Under the pieces are notes generated by a model. The model saw nothing but the letters and a program-made list of their open reading frames with translations. It did no database searches and was not told the origin of the DNA. From Hyphomicrobiales bacterium (GTDB taxonomy: Bacteria > Pseudomonadota > Alphaproteobacteria > Rhizobiales > Beijerinckiaceae), in the NCBI GenBank assembly GCA_026400535.1, contig JAPLOU010000037.1:1-64000 (forward strand): a DNA stretch of 64,000 nt, given 5' to 3'. The number at the start of each line of letters is the position of its first letter. The stretch's first letter is position 1. The position numbers were made by a program, and so were the translations under genes. Positions 1-9,702 of this stretch are shown in pieces.

Positions 1-2
1 GG

Positions 3-335
3 CTCGCCCTCAGCGGGTTGATGGGGTCCATCGCGTCAGGCGCCCATGCCGGTGAGGCGAGGATCGCGGCCCAGCTTGGCCTGATCTGCACGGTTCACGG
101 CACGGTCGATCCGTCGTCAGGGCAGTCTGACCGGGTTCCCGCCAAGATTTCATGCGTCGAACACTGCACGCTCGCTTCGGGGGGCCTCGCAAAGGCTGCG
201 TTGCCGTCGCCGGTCATTCTGGCTTCACTTGGACCAATCGCGGCCGATTTCGTCCACACCCACTCCAGTTGGCTGCCGCCGGCTGCCTCCCTCGGCCTGC
301 CGCCACCGCCGCGAGGTCCCCCCGCCATCCTCTGA
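3..335 (+). CDS. DUF2946-like exported protein, 5' end cut by window
   Basis: The frame is open from the first bases of the window to the stop at 333-335, so the start lies upstream. The visible part begins with a hydrophobic stretch that looks like the end of a signal peptide, followed by LGLICTVHGTV and a second cysteine pair in CVEHC, and ends in RGPPAIL. DUF2946 proteins are small exported proteins with a similar ICTxxG motif, a Cys pair and an ARGPP-like tail, and they often sit next to copper-handling genes. The next gene, 37 bases downstream on the same strand, is a DUF1775-PCu(A)C protein, which fits. The family call rests on motif memory only; function is unknown. The frame could also be fortuitous, because GC-rich DNA gives long open frames. 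Confidence 0.5.
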   Translation, partial: LALSGLMGSIASGAHAGEARIAAQLGLICTVHGTVDPSSGQSDRVPAKISCVEHCTLASGGLAKAALPSPVILASLGPIAADFVHTHSSWLPPAASLGLPPPPRGPPAIL

Positions 336-372
336 TCAGGTTCGTAAACCCGTCAGATCAAGAGGATATCCC

Positions 373-1347
373 ATGTCAAAGCTTACAATCGCTGCCATCG
401 GCGCGGCGCTCTGCTGCATCTCCACCCAGGCGCTCGCACACGCAACCTTCGACCGCGCCGAAGCCAGCCAGGACCGTTCCGATCGCGGCGCCTTGCGCGT
501 GCCCCATGGCTGCAATGGGCACGCCACCCAGACTGTCCGCATGACGATCCCGGAGGGGGTCATCAACGTCAAGCCGATGGCCAAGGCCGGCTGGAAACTC
601 GAAACAGATAGCGGCCCTTGTGCGCGCAGCCATACGCTTTGGGGCAAGCCCGTCAGCGAAGGTGTCAAGGACGTTATCTGGTCTGGCGGGAATCTTGATG
701 ATGCCCATTATGACGCGTTCGTCATCACGGCCCGCATGACCGACGCACTGCATCCCGGACTCGTGTTTTCCCCGACGGTTCAGGAGTGCGCCACGGCGCA
801 GGCGCGATGGACAGAGATTCCTGCTCCCAAACAGGACCCGCAAGCGCTGAAGAGTCCGGCGCCTTCGGTGATAATTCTGGCCCAGAACACCCAGTCGGGC
901 GGGCACGCTCATGGCGCGGCTCATGCGACAGCAGGTTTCGTCAAGGCCGGACCGCTGGTCATCGAGGCTGCCTGGACGCGCGCGACGCCGCAGGGCGCGC
1001 GGGTGGCCGGTGGCTACATGACCATCACCAACACCGGATCTACTCCCGACCGGCTCATCGGCGGCAGTTTTCCGCTGTCGGGCCGTTTCGAGGTGCATGA
1101 GATGGCCATGACCAACGGCGTCATGACCATGCGCGAACTCGCCAAGGGTCTGGAAATCGCCCCCGGCTCCAAGATTGAGCTCAAGCCCGGTGGCCTTCAC
1201 GTGATGTTCCTCGACCTCAAATCGCAGGTCCGCGAGGGCCAGCCGGTGAGGGGCACGCTGGTGTTCGAAAAGGCTGGCACGGTCGAGGTCGAGTACCGCG
1301 TGGCTCCTATCGGCGCACGCGCTCCGGCAGGCGGGCACGCGCACTGA
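373..1347 (+). CDS. DUF1775 (YcnI-like) and PCu(A)C copper chaperone fusion
   Basis: The protein has 324 residues. A signal peptide ends at ALA, leaving a mature N-terminal His (HATF), as in YcnI/DUF1775 proteins where this His helps to bind copper. Residues about 23-165 form the DUF1775 domain. After a His-rich linker (GGHAHGAAHA) residues about 195-315 form a PCu(A)C domain, with HEM, GVMTMRE and a later HVMF, the His/Met ligands of this Cu(I) chaperone family. The protein ends in GGHAH. Known role of the parts: periplasmic copper delivery, for example to cytochrome oxidase. I chose ATG 373 because AAGAGGA lies seven bases upstream and a signal peptide starts there; the longer frame from 229 has no such features. 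It probably belongs with the DUF2946-like gene in front. Confidence 0.88.
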   Translation: MSKLTIAAIGAALCCISTQALAHATFDRAEASQDRSDRGALRVPHGCNGHATQTVRMTIPEGVINVKPMAKAGWKLETDSGPCARSHTLWGKPVSEGVKDVIWSGGNLDDAHYDAFVITARMTDALHPGLVFSPTVQECATAQARWTEIPAPKQDPQALKSPAPSVIILAQNTQSGGHAHGAAHATAGFVKAGPLVIEAAWTRATPQGARVAGGYMTITNTGSTPDRLIGGSFPLSGRFEVHEMAMTNGVMTMRELAKGLEIAPGSKIELKPGGLHVMFLDLKSQVREGQPVRGTLVFEKAGTVEVEYRVAPIGARAPAGGHAH

Positions 1348-1441
1348 ACGGATCGCAGCCCGCGCCGTCAGCCGCATGCCTGAAGAGGCCGGTCAGCCGA
1401 GAGTCCGGCGACCCATCACATTTCGTGCGCCGAACAATCAG

Positions 1442-1462
1442 GCGTTGCGCTTGCCGCAACGC
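1442..1462 (+). other. Perfect 8-bp hairpin ahead of the aminotransferase gene
   Basis: GCGTTGCG (1442-1449) and CGCAACGC (1455-1462) form a perfect stem with a five-base loop, about 60 bases before the aminotransferase start and 95 bases after the copper-chaperone stop. No T-run follows, so a classical terminator is not supported; it may be a weak terminator of the upstream gene or a leader structure. Confidence 0.35.
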
Positions 1463-1476
1463 TTCTGGGCGACTAA

Positions 1477-2724
<1,248 letters not shown>

Positions 2725-2811
2725 GGTCACGGACGTCGTCGTCACAACATGACGTGAAGCCCGCCAGGGCCAGGCGCGGACCCTGCCGCCGTGACACGAC
2801 TGTCACGGATT

Positions 2812-2930
2812 CCTCCCCTGGATACAGAAGAGGGGGCGCTCCGTTGGACGTTCTTGGTTGGCAGATCGCGCCAAGGTCCGGCGCTACCCCCCTGCCAAAC
2901 CCTCTCCCGCAAGGGGAGATCGGACACGTC
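2812..2930. repeat. Palindromic intergenic repeat (REP/IME-like), tentative
   Basis: The gap between the aminotransferase and hydrolase genes holds GC-rich inverted segments: AGAGGGGGCGCTCC against GGCGCTACCCCCC, and TCTCCC-GCAA-GGGGAGA at about 2903-2917. Short mosaic palindromes of this look are scattered through rhizobial genomes between convergent genes. Repetition elsewhere in this genome cannot be seen from one window. Confidence 0.4.
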
Positions 2931-3798
2931 ACACCAGATGCTTCCTGAAGAACGCCAGCGTGCGTGACAGGGCGAGGTCCGCCGCCGCCTTGTCGTAGCG
3001 TGCGGCATTGGTGTCGTTGTTGAAGGCATGCTGCGCGCTGTCATAGATGTGGATCTCGAAATCCTTCTTTGCCCATTCGAGCGCGGCCTTGTAGGCCGGG
3101 ATGCCGGCGTTGATGCGCTCGTCATTGCCAGCATAGTGCAACATCAGCGGGGTCCGAATGCGCTCGACCTGCTCTGCGGGAACCTGAACGCCATAATAGG
3201 CGACGCCGGCGGCAAGCCCGGGCGGGTTCAACACTGCAACGCGGTTGACCATGCCACCGCCCCAGCAGTAGCCGACGGTCCCCACCTTGCCGTTGCAGCC
3301 CTGCACGCGCGAGAGGGCGGCGACGCCGGCCGCAATCCGTGCTGCGGCGCGGTCGGGCGACACCTGTCCGATCATGTCGCGGGCCTTGTCCTCGTCCGCG
3401 GGCGTGCCGCCCTCGGGCGTGAGTGCGTCGACGCCAAGCACGATAAAGCCTTCCAGCGCGAAGCGCCGCGTCACATCGCGGATATGGGGATTGAGCCCGC
3501 GGTTCTCGTGAATCACCACGATCCCGGGCCTGCGCCCATCCTGTGCCGGGGCCGCCATCATCCCTTGCATCATCGCGTCGCCGATCTCGTACTGGAAGGT
3601 CGAGACCGCCAGGCGCGGATCGTTTGGCGCGATGGTCTGCGCGGCGGCATAGTTGTTCTGCAGCAGCGGTAGGATCGCCGTGGCTGCCGCGGTTCCGCCG
3701 GCAATTCCTGCGAGTTTCTCCATGAAGTCGCGCCGTGACAGCCCGCCATGGGTGAAGCGGTCGTACAGATCGATGATATCTTGGGTGATCGGTGGCAT
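2929..3798 (-). CDS. Exported dienelactone hydrolase family protein
   Basis: The 289-residue alpha/beta hydrolase carries a twin-arginine signal near its N-terminus (LSRRDFMEKL followed by an Ala/Gly-rich hydrophobic stretch), so it should be exported folded by Tat. The dienelactone hydrolase triad is complete: Cys in GYCWGGG, Asp in HYAGNDERI and His in DSAQHAF. Many such proteins are annotated as carboxymethylenebutenolidase, but the true substrate is usually unknown; no aromatic ring-cleavage genes are nearby. An AGGAG lies 11 bases before ATG 3798; the in-frame ATG at 3807 has it only two bases away, so 3798 is preferred. The upstream gap separates it from a divergent small ORF. Confidence 0.87.
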   Translation of the reverse strand: MPPITQDIIDLYDRFTHGGLSRRDFMEKLAGIAGGTAAATAILPLLQNNYAAAQTIAPNDPRLAVSTFQYEIGDAMMQGMMAAPAQDGRRPGIVVIHENRGLNPHIRDVTRRFALEGFIVLGVDALTPEGGTPADEDKARDMIGQVSPDRAAARIAAGVAALSRVQGCNGKVGTVGYCWGGGMVNRVAVLNPPGLAAGVAYYGVQVPAEQVERIRTPLMLHYAGNDERINAGIPAYKAALEWAKKDFEIHIYDSAQHAFNNDTNAARYDKAAADLALSRTLAFFRKHLV

Positions 3799-3922
3799 GA
3801 CTGACATCGCTCCTGACAAACATAGTCTAGCCTTCCGAGGCCGCCGCACAAGCGGCCATGTTGCCGTCAGGTGACAGGTCGCGGTGGATTGAAGCGGCAT
3901 TCATGATCAGTGTGGCGAAAAC

Positions 3923-4279
3923 TTGCCGAACCAAGGGGCGGGGGATATCGATGAGCCAGTTAAGATCCATCACCGCGCCGCCGCTGAAGGTGCCTTCGAT
4001 CTCGACTACTTACTGATCGGCAGCATCGTCGGTTACGAATGGGGCAACAAGAACGGCAATGTGCTGTTCGGCGCCATTGCGGGCTTCAATATGTTCGACG
4101 TCAGCAACAAGCGCGGCAACATCCGCTGCGCCATCATCGAGGGCTATCACTCCCTCGGCATGCGGGACCGCGCGAGGGATCTCGCGCGACACCTTCGCCC
4201 GCAATTCGAGGGCGATCTCAACCAGCTCATTCGCCAACGTGTCGATGACGTGATGATGGCACCCCAGTCTCGCGCCTGA
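3923..4279 (+). CDS. Hypothetical protein, possible 5' frameshift
   Basis: I do not recognise this 118-residue product. Its body from about 3985 to the stop has the codon bias of a real gene and an ordinary amphipathic C-terminal half (HSLGMRDRARDLARHL, then LNQLIRQRVDD). The in-frame start is a TTG at 3923 with no good ribosome site. A better start, ATG 3951 behind GGGGGA, lies in another frame that stops after 21 codons and overlaps the coding body. One base lost near 3993 would join the two, giving MSQLRSITAPP... then FDLDYLLIG. The gene is therefore either TTG-started or a recent frameshift. Confidence 0.5.
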   Translation: MPNQGAGDIDEPVKIHHRAAAEGAFDLDYLLIGSIVGYEWGNKNGNVLFGAIAGFNMFDVSNKRGNIRCAIIEGYHSLGMRDRARDLARHLRPQFEGDLNQLIRQRVDDVMMAPQSRA

Positions 4280-4281
4280 AC

Positions 4282-4308
4282 AAAAAACGCCGCCCCGAAG
4301 GACGGCGT
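4282..4308 (-). terminator. Intrinsic terminator of rplS
   Basis: Read on the minus strand there is ACGCCGTCC, a TTCG tetraloop, then GGGCGGCGT and TTTTTT: a nine-pair stem with one G-U pair and a clean U-tract, 24 bases after the rplS stop. This is the clearest terminator in the window. Confidence 0.93.
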
Positions 4309-4331
4309 CTGTCTGGGTTGCTCGGGCTGAC

Positions 4332-4706
4332 TCAGCCTTCCTTGCGGGGCTCGACGCGCTCGGCGATGCGGGCCGACTTGCCGCGGCGGTCACGCAGATA
4401 ATACAGCTTGGCGCGGCGCACCTTGCCCTTGCGGATGACCTTGATGCTGTCGATCATCGGCGAATACAGCGGGAACACGCGCTCGACGCCTTCGCCGTAG
4501 GAAATCTTGCGGACCGTGAAAAATTGGTCGAAGCCGCCGCCATTGCGGGCAATGCAAACGCCTTCATAGGCCTGCACGCGGGTGCGATCGCCTTCCTTGA
4601 CCTTGACGTTGACCTGAACGGTATCGCCCGGCTGAAAGGGCGGAACGGTCTTGCCTTCGGTCAGCTTGGCGACCTGCTCAAGATTGAGCTGCTCGATAAT
4701 GTTCAT
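4332..4706 (-). CDS. rplS: 50S ribosomal protein L19
   Basis: The 124-residue product matches L19 along its length: [13 protein letters not shown], an [16 protein letters not shown] segment, the ERVFPLYSP motif and a basic C-terminus with [12 protein letters not shown]19 sits at the interface of the two ribosomal subunits. GGAG lies six bases before ATG 4706. In many bacteria rplS follows rpsP-rimM-trmD; here none of these is adjacent, 235 bases of non-coding DNA separate it from an unrelated upstream gene, and it has its own terminator, so it appears to be transcribed alone. The promoter must be in 4707-4941, but no convincing -35/-10 pair stands out; a small TGCGC-ACAA-GCGCA stem lies just before the ribosome site. 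Confidence 0.97.
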   Translation of the reverse strand: MNIIEQLNLEQVAKLTEGKTVPPFQPGDTVQVNVKVKEGDRTRVQAYEGVCIARNGGGFDQFFTVRKISYGEGVERVFPLYSPMIDSIKVIRKGKVRRAKLYYLRDRRGKSARIAERVEPRKEG

Positions 4707-4941
4707 GTCGATCTCCGGATTTTGCGCTTGTGCGCAGGCGTTTCGGGAACGCTGTTTTCAGTTGAGGAGCGGGCGATACAGCATCGAACGGGGTTTGTCG
4801 AGGGTGTGGCCCGTGATTGCGAGTTCAACGCCGCCGCTCACCTGACGGACCGTGTATCCTTATTCTGCGACAGGCTCAGGACGCGGAACGTGGACGAAGG
4901 CAAGACAGGTATGGTTGTGACAACCCGCCATAAATTGCCGC

Positions 4942-6093
4942 TCACCCTGCCGGTCGCACCCTCAGAATGCGTCCGTTGGCGTTGTCCGTCAGCAGGTACA
5001 GATAGCCGTCCGGTCCCTGCCTGACATCGCGAATGCGTTCCTTGACCTCCTTCAGGAGCCTTTCTTCGCCGATGACCCTGTCGCCGTCGAGCGTCATCCG
5101 GACCAGCATTTCGCTGATCAGGCCGCCGGTGAACAGGCTGCCTGTCCAGCCGCGAAACCGGTCGGCCGTGTAGAAGGCGGCTCCCGAGGGCGCGATCGAG
5201 GGATCCCAGTAATGGATCGGCTGTTCGAGGCCGGGTTTGGCCTGACCCTCGCCGATCTTGCGGCCGGAGTATTCGACGCCATAGCTGATGACCGGCCAGC
5301 CGTAGTTGAGGCCCTTGCGCACGACATTCACCTCGTCGCCGCCACGCGCGCCATGTTCGATGGTCCAGAGCACGCCGCTTTGCGGATGCAGCGCCGCGCC
5401 CTGCGCATTGCGATGCCCGCTCGACCAGATTTCCGGTCTCCGCCCGGCTTGGCCGACGAAGGGGTTGTCGGCGGGCACGGAGCCGTCAGGCCTCAGGCGA
5501 AGAACCTTTCCGATATGGGTTGCCGGATCCTGAGCGCTCATCTCCATGTTGCCGCGGTCGCCCGTGGTGACGAAAAGGGCGCCGTCGCGGCCAAACACGA
5601 GCCGGGAGCCGAAGTGGCGGGTTGTGTTGCCCGCTGGCTGCTGCTGGAAGATCACGCTGGTGCCGACAAGGGCTGTGTCGGCGGCATTGAGCACGCCGCG
5701 CGCCACAGCCGTTGACATGCCATTGTTGTCGCGCGGCTCGCTGTAGGACAGGTAGATCGTGCGGTTTGCGCGAAACGCAGGATCAAGGGCCACGTCGAGC
5801 AGGCCGCCCTGCCCGCGGGTCGCCAGGCGCGGAAGGCCGCCAAGCGGCGCGCCAAGCCGGCCATCCGCCGACACGATCCTGAGCCGCCCGGGCCGCTCCG
5901 TCACCAGCATGCGACCATCGGGCAGAAAGGCGAGACCCCAGGGGCTTTCGAGGCCGATGGCCACGGTTTCGACGAGCAGCGGACCTGCCGAGGAGGCGAC
6001 CCTGACCGGGGGCGGCATCTGTGCGAAGGTTGGGCCTGGCGCCAGGGCCAGCAGAAGAACGGCAAGCTTCGGAAGGCGGGACCAGACAGGCAT
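4942..6093 (-). CDS. PQQ-dependent aldose sugar dehydrogenase (YliI/Asd type)
   Basis: This 383-residue protein has a signal peptide ([19 protein letters not shown]) and a glucose/sorbosone dehydrogenase beta-propeller. Visible motifs are [70 protein letters not shown] and [10 protein letters not shown]. Members oxidise aldoses in the periplasm using soluble PQQ and calcium. No PQQ synthesis genes are seen here, so the cofactor may come from elsewhere in the genome or from the environment. GGAG sits six bases before ATG 6093, which is preferred over the in-frame ATG at 6105. The gene ends 235 bases before rplS on the same strand. Confidence 0.9.
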   Translation of the reverse strand: MPVWSRLPKLAVLLLALAPGPTFAQMPPPVRVASSAGPLLVETVAIGLESPWGLAFLPDGRMLVTERPGRLRIVSADGRLGAPLGGLPRLATRGQGGLLDVALDPAFRANRTIYLSYSEPRDNNGMSTAVARGVLNAADTALVGTSVIFQQQPAGNTTRHFGSRLVFGRDGALFVTTGDRGNMEMSAQDPATHIGKVLRLRPDGSVPADNPFVGQAGRRPEIWSSGHRNAQGAALHPQSGVLWTIEHGARGGDEVNVVRKGLNYGWPVISYGVEYSGRKIGEGQAKPGLEQPIHYWDPSIAPSGAAFYTADRFRGWTGSLFTGGLISEMLVRMTLDGDRVIGEERLLKEVKERIRDVRQGPDGYLYLLTDNANGRILRVRPAG

Positions 6094-6168
6094 CTTGGGC
6101 TCCATGCGTCACCGAAAGGACATAGCAACCGGGCCTGATGGATCAACGCTGCGGCACAGCATGCCGCA

Positions 6169-6783
6169 TCAATAGATCGTGCGCTTCATGCGCTCGGGAT
6201 AGGCGTCATCATAGGCCTTGCCGTCGAAATTGCCCTTGCTGATCGCCTGCAGCATGGTACCGACGGTGGGCAGCGCACTCTGCGGAATCTGTGTCGCAGG
6301 ATCCCAGAGTTTCGAGCGCGCCAGCGCTTTCTGGCATTGCGTGTAGATTTCCCTGACGGCGATCACGATGACGCAGGCCGGGACCTTGTCCTGGATCGCG
6401 AAACTTTCTCGGAGCGCCAAGTCGGTCGAGAGCACTGCGGTGCCGTTGACGCGCATGGTCTCGCCGACCCCCGGGATCATGAACAGCAGCGCGATGCGCG
6501 GATCGCGCACGATGTTGCGCAAGGTGTCGACGCGATTGTTGCCGCGCCGGTCGGGAAGCATCAGTGTTTTTTCATCATGGATCCGGACGAAGCCCTTCGG
6601 GTCGCCGCGCGGCGAGCAGTCGAGCCCCTCTGGCCCGCTGGTGGAGAGCACCACGAAGGGCGCGGCCTTGATGAACTGGCCATAATGCTCGGAAACGTGG
6701 TCCAGAACCTTTATGGTGGCGGCAGGCACGATCTGGCCGTAGATCGCCTCCAGTTCCGCGATGGTGGTGATGGTGTCCGCCAT
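6169..6783 (-). CDS. PPOX-class flavin-binding protein (MSMEG_1061-like)
   Basis: The 204-residue product belongs to the pyridoxamine 5'-phosphate oxidase-like split-barrel family. It has AAPFVVLSTSGPEGLDCSPRGDPKGFV, the phosphate-binding LPDRRGNNRVDTLRNI, and IALLFMIPGVGETMRVNG, the pattern of the MSMEG_1061 subgroup. FMN binding is expected from the family; the substrate is unknown. The start lies seven bases after the stop of the solute-binding protein gene on the same strand, and GGAG within that gene's end can serve as its ribosome site, so the two genes probably form an operon. Confidence 0.87.
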   Translation of the reverse strand: MADTITTIAELEAIYGQIVPAATIKVLDHVSEHYGQFIKAAPFVVLSTSGPEGLDCSPRGDPKGFVRIHDEKTLMLPDRRGNNRVDTLRNIVRDPRIALLFMIPGVGETMRVNGTAVLSTDLALRESFAIQDKVPACVIVIAVREIYTQCQKALARSKLWDPATQIPQSALPTVGTMLQAISKGNFDGKAYDDAYPERMKRTIY

Positions 6784-6790
6784 GCGCGCC

Positions 6791-7777
6791 TCACTCCACG
6801 GGCTTGATGTTGGCCGCCGTGATCACATCCCGCAGGACGCCGATTTCCTGGTCGTGGTAGGGGCGGAAAGCCGCTGCATCACGCACGTTCATCGTGAAGC
6901 CGGTCCGCAGGATCGCCTCGCGCGGGCCCGATGCGTTCAGAATCGTGACCAGTTCCTGCGAGAGCCGCGCGAGGATCGGGGCCGGCGTGGCGGCGGGCGC
7001 GAAGAAGGCGGCCCAGGAGTCCGCGTCGGCGTTGGCGACGCCCTGCTCACGCAGGGTCGGCACGTTCGGAACCGCCATGTTGCGGGCCGGGCTGGCAAGC
7101 GCGATCGCGCTCAGATCGCCACTCTGGATCTGGCCGAGCACGGACGGAAGGGTCGAGTTGGCGATGTCGATCCGCCCTCCGAGCAGTTCCTGCACCAGCG
7201 GAGCCGCGCCCCTGAACGGCACATGCGTCATCTGGATGCCGGTCCGGGTCATGAACAGTTCGGTGAACAGATGCGAGCCAGAGCCGACACCGGTGGAGCC
7301 GTAGTTCAGCTTGCCGGGGTCCTTCTTCGCCAGGGCGATCAGTCCGGGGATATCCTTGGCCGGCAGGTCCTTGCGTGCCACGAAGACATGCTCGAACGAG
7401 CCAACCCCGGCGAGCGGCGCGAAATCCTTCTGCGGATCATAACCCGGCTCGCGCAGCAGGAATCTGTTGGAGCCGTGGGTCTGGTTGTTACCGAAGATGA
7501 CCAGATGGCCGTCGGCTTCGCCGCGCGCCACCGACCGGGTTCCGACAGCGCCGGATGCCCCGGCGCGGTTATCGACGACAACGGCCACTTTCAAGGCCGT
7601 TTCCAGTTCCCGCGCCACAATGCGTCCGATCGCGTCCGTCGGGCCGCCGGCAGGGTAGGGCACGACCATGGTGATGGTGCGCGACGGCGCCCAGGCGCCC
7701 TGCGCGCGAACGATCGACGGCGCTGCGACTGCACCCACGACGAGGCCAAGGGCATGACGGCGGCTGATGGTGGTCAT
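6791..7777 (-). CDS. Tripartite tricarboxylate transporter (Bug/TctC) solute-binding protein
   Basis: The 328-residue protein starts with a Tat-like signal (SRRHALGLVVGAVAAPSIVRAQ). The mature part has the Bug fold signature: ITMVVPYPAGGPTDAIGR, VVDNRAGASGAVGTR, LNYGSTGVGSGSHLFTELF, THVPFRGAAPLVQELLGG and a segment with LREQGV. Such proteins bind small carboxylates in the periplasm for a TctAB permease. No permease genes are next to it, which is common for orphan Bug proteins in this group. ATG 7777 is preceded by GGAGA at eight bases; the longer frame upstream lacks any signal. It is followed by the PPOX gene in a likely operon. Confidence 0.93.
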   Translation of the reverse strand: MTTISRRHALGLVVGAVAAPSIVRAQGAWAPSRTITMVVPYPAGGPTDAIGRIVARELETALKVAVVVDNRAGASGAVGTRSVARGEADGHLVIFGNNQTHGSNRFLLREPGYDPQKDFAPLAGVGSFEHVFVARKDLPAKDIPGLIALAKKDPGKLNYGSTGVGSGSHLFTELFMTRTGIQMTHVPFRGAAPLVQELLGGRIDIANSTLPSVLGQIQSGDLSAIALASPARNMAVPNVPTLREQGVANADADSWAAFFAPAATPAPILARLSQELVTILNASGPREAILRTGFTMNVRDAAAFRPYHDQEIGVLRDVITAANIKPVE

Positions 7778-7977
7778 AGTGGGGTCTCCCGGACGCTGCT
7801 TCTGGCTCGGATGGCCAGTTTCATGTCCACATAACGCGGCGTGCCCGCCGTTGCTAGCCGCGGCTCCGGCCACGGGCCGGATGATTTTCTGTGAACAGCG
7901 CGGTTTGGGCGCGCCAGGCGGCTCCGAATCAGGTTCCTTGATGTTTCTTGGAGTGTCTCGGAACTGCGGCTGCCAGC

Positions 7978-8592
7978 ATGATTGCACCTTTGACTGTCGT
8001 GGCCGGGCCAATGTTCGCCGGAAAGACCTCGGCCCTGATCAGGCGGATCACCGCCGTTCTGGAAGCGGGCGTGATGCCGGTGGTGATCCTCAAGCCAGCC
8101 ATGGACAACCGCTATGCCGATGCGGCGATCATGACCCATGACGGCGTCGCGCATCCGGCCCTTCCGATCGCGAGCGAGCATGACCTGTTTGCGGCGGTGG
8201 GCGAAGCCTCGGCCCGCGCTGGCGGGCCGGTGCACGTCTTCGTCGACGAAGTGCAGTTCCTGGAGGCGCCGCATTTCCATGGAGCGTTTCACGAGGCGGT
8301 GCATGCGCTGCTGGTCGCCGGGCATGAGGTCACTTGCGGCGGCCTCGATTGCGACTGGCGCGGCATGCCGTTCGATGTCTGTGCGCGGCTGCTGGCCATG
8401 GCCGACCATGTCGAGAAGCTGACCGCGCGCTGCGCCGTGACCGGCCTGCCGGCACAAAAGACCTACAAGAAATCGGCTGACGCGACGCGCATCGCCCTTG
8501 GTGCCGCCGACACCTACGAGCCGCGCTCAAACGCCGCCTGGCAAGGCGTCGAGCGCGGGCGCATGGACAGCCTGAAGGCGAGCCGGGGCTAA
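7978..8592 (+). CDS. tdk: Thymidine kinase, TK1-like (type II)
   Basis: The 204-residue protein phosphorylates thymidine in salvage. Walker A is GPMFAGKTSAL near residue 10 and Walker B is VFVDEVQFL; CGGLDCDWRGMPF and the lasso region ALGAADTYEP follow the family pattern. The usual zinc site looks largely lost: the first CxxC is CAVT (ARCAVTGLPAQ) and the second pair, normally RCRxCH after the TYE motif, reads RSNAAWQ. ATG 7978 fits the family start, though no strong ribosome site precedes it. It is transcribed away from the solute-binding protein gene, with 200 bases between the starts for both promoters. Confidence 0.88.
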   Translation: MIAPLTVVAGPMFAGKTSALIRRITAVLEAGVMPVVILKPAMDNRYADAAIMTHDGVAHPALPIASEHDLFAAVGEASARAGGPVHVFVDEVQFLEAPHFHGAFHEAVHALLVAGHEVTCGGLDCDWRGMPFDVCARLLAMADHVEKLTARCAVTGLPAQKTYKKSADATRIALGAADTYEPRSNAAWQGVERGRMDSLKASRG

Positions 8593-8691
8593 CTCCCGCT
8601 TTCGTGAACAGGGATGGGCGGCGCCCGGCGTAACGAAAGGCCCGCACTTGCTGTATGAAGCCTCAAGTGTGTCGCAACAACGGAGCACATC

Positions 8692-9681
8692 ATGCTGATC
8701 AAGCGCATTCACGGCTGGGAGATGCCGGAGGCCCGGACGACGCCGGAGGCCCTGTTTCTCAATCGCCGAGCGGTCATCGCGGCCGGGATCGGCGCCGCGT
8801 CGATCGCCGCCGGCGCGGGGCCGGCCTCGGCCCAGTGGTTCCAGAGCAGCGCGCCGGACATGTCGCGCAGGCCCGATCCGACAGATGACCTTTATCCCGC
8901 CAAGCGGAACGAGAGCTTCACGCTCGACCGCCCGCTGACCGAAGAGGTGATATCGTCGGGCTACAACAACTATTACGAGTTCGGCACATCCAAGAATGTC
9001 TGGAAGCAGGTGGAGGCCAAGAAGACCCGCCCCTGGACCATCAAGGTCGATGGCCTTGTGGAGAAGCCCTTCGAGATCGGCATTGATGATCTGATCCGGC
9101 GCACGCAACTGGAAGAGCGGCTTTACCGTTTCCGTTGCGTCGAAGGCTGGGCGATGGCGGTGCCGTGGACCGGATTCACGCTCAAGTCCTTCCTCGACAT
9201 CGCCAAGCCGACCTCGGGGGCGAAGTATCTGCGTTTCGAGACCTTCCAGAACCCGGCAGTCGCGCCGGGGCAGAAGCAGACCTGGTATCCGTGGCCCTAT
9301 GTCGAGGCGGTGACCATCGAGGAAGCAGCCAATGACCTGCCGCTGATGGTGACGGGCGTCTATGGCAAGCCGCTGCGCAACCAGTTTGGCGCGCCGCTCA
9401 GGCTGATCGTGCCGTGGAAGTATGGCTTCAAGTCGATCAAGGCGATCACGCGTGTGAGCTTCACGGCGGACCGTCCCAAGAGCTTCTGGGAGCAGCTCCA
9501 GCCGTCGGAGTATGGTTTCTGGGCCAATGTGAATCCGGCCGTCCCGCATCCGCGCTGGAGCCAGGCAACCGAACAGGTGCTCGGTACGCAGGAGCGCGTG
9601 CCGACGCTGATCTACAACGGCTATGGCGAGCAGGTCGCCCATCTCTACAAGGGCAAGGACGGCGAGCGGCTTTATCTCTGA
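8692..9681 (+). CDS. msrP: Protein-methionine-sulfoxide reductase catalytic subunit MsrP
   Basis: The 329-residue periplasmic molybdopterin enzyme (YedY) reduces oxidised methionines in envelope proteins. The twin-arginine signal is FLNRRAVIAAGIGAAS (Arg 25-26) with a likely cut after ASA near residue 47. The molybdenum-ligand cysteine is C149 in YRFRCVEGWAMAVPWTGF. Other family blocks are LRNQFGAPLRLIVPWKYGFKS (paraphrased from residues about 227-246) and FWANVNPAVPHPRW. GGAG lies seven bases before ATG 8692. The usual partner msrQ, a haem membrane protein that supplies electrons, does not follow; the next gene is on the other strand. The partner may be elsewhere or replaced. Confidence 0.95.
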   Translation: MLIKRIHGWEMPEARTTPEALFLNRRAVIAAGIGAASIAAGAGPASAQWFQSSAPDMSRRPDPTDDLYPAKRNESFTLDRPLTEEVISSGYNNYYEFGTSKNVWKQVEAKKTRPWTIKVDGLVEKPFEIGIDDLIRRTQLEERLYRFRCVEGWAMAVPWTGFTLKSFLDIAKPTSGAKYLRFETFQNPAVAPGQKQTWYPWPYVEAVTIEEAANDLPLMVTGVYGKPLRNQFGAPLRLIVPWKYGFKSIKAITRVSFTADRPKSFWEQLQPSEYGFWANVNPAVPHPRWSQATEQVLGTQERVPTLIYNGYGEQVAHLYKGKDGERLYL

Positions 9682-9702
9682 GCACTGCTTGTCCTCAGGC
9701 CG

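Noticed and set aside
4524-5024. 166-codon open frame opposite rplS and the dehydrogenase end
   Set aside because: It lies antisense to the clear rplS gene and lacks family features or a ribosome site; it is a GC-bias shadow.
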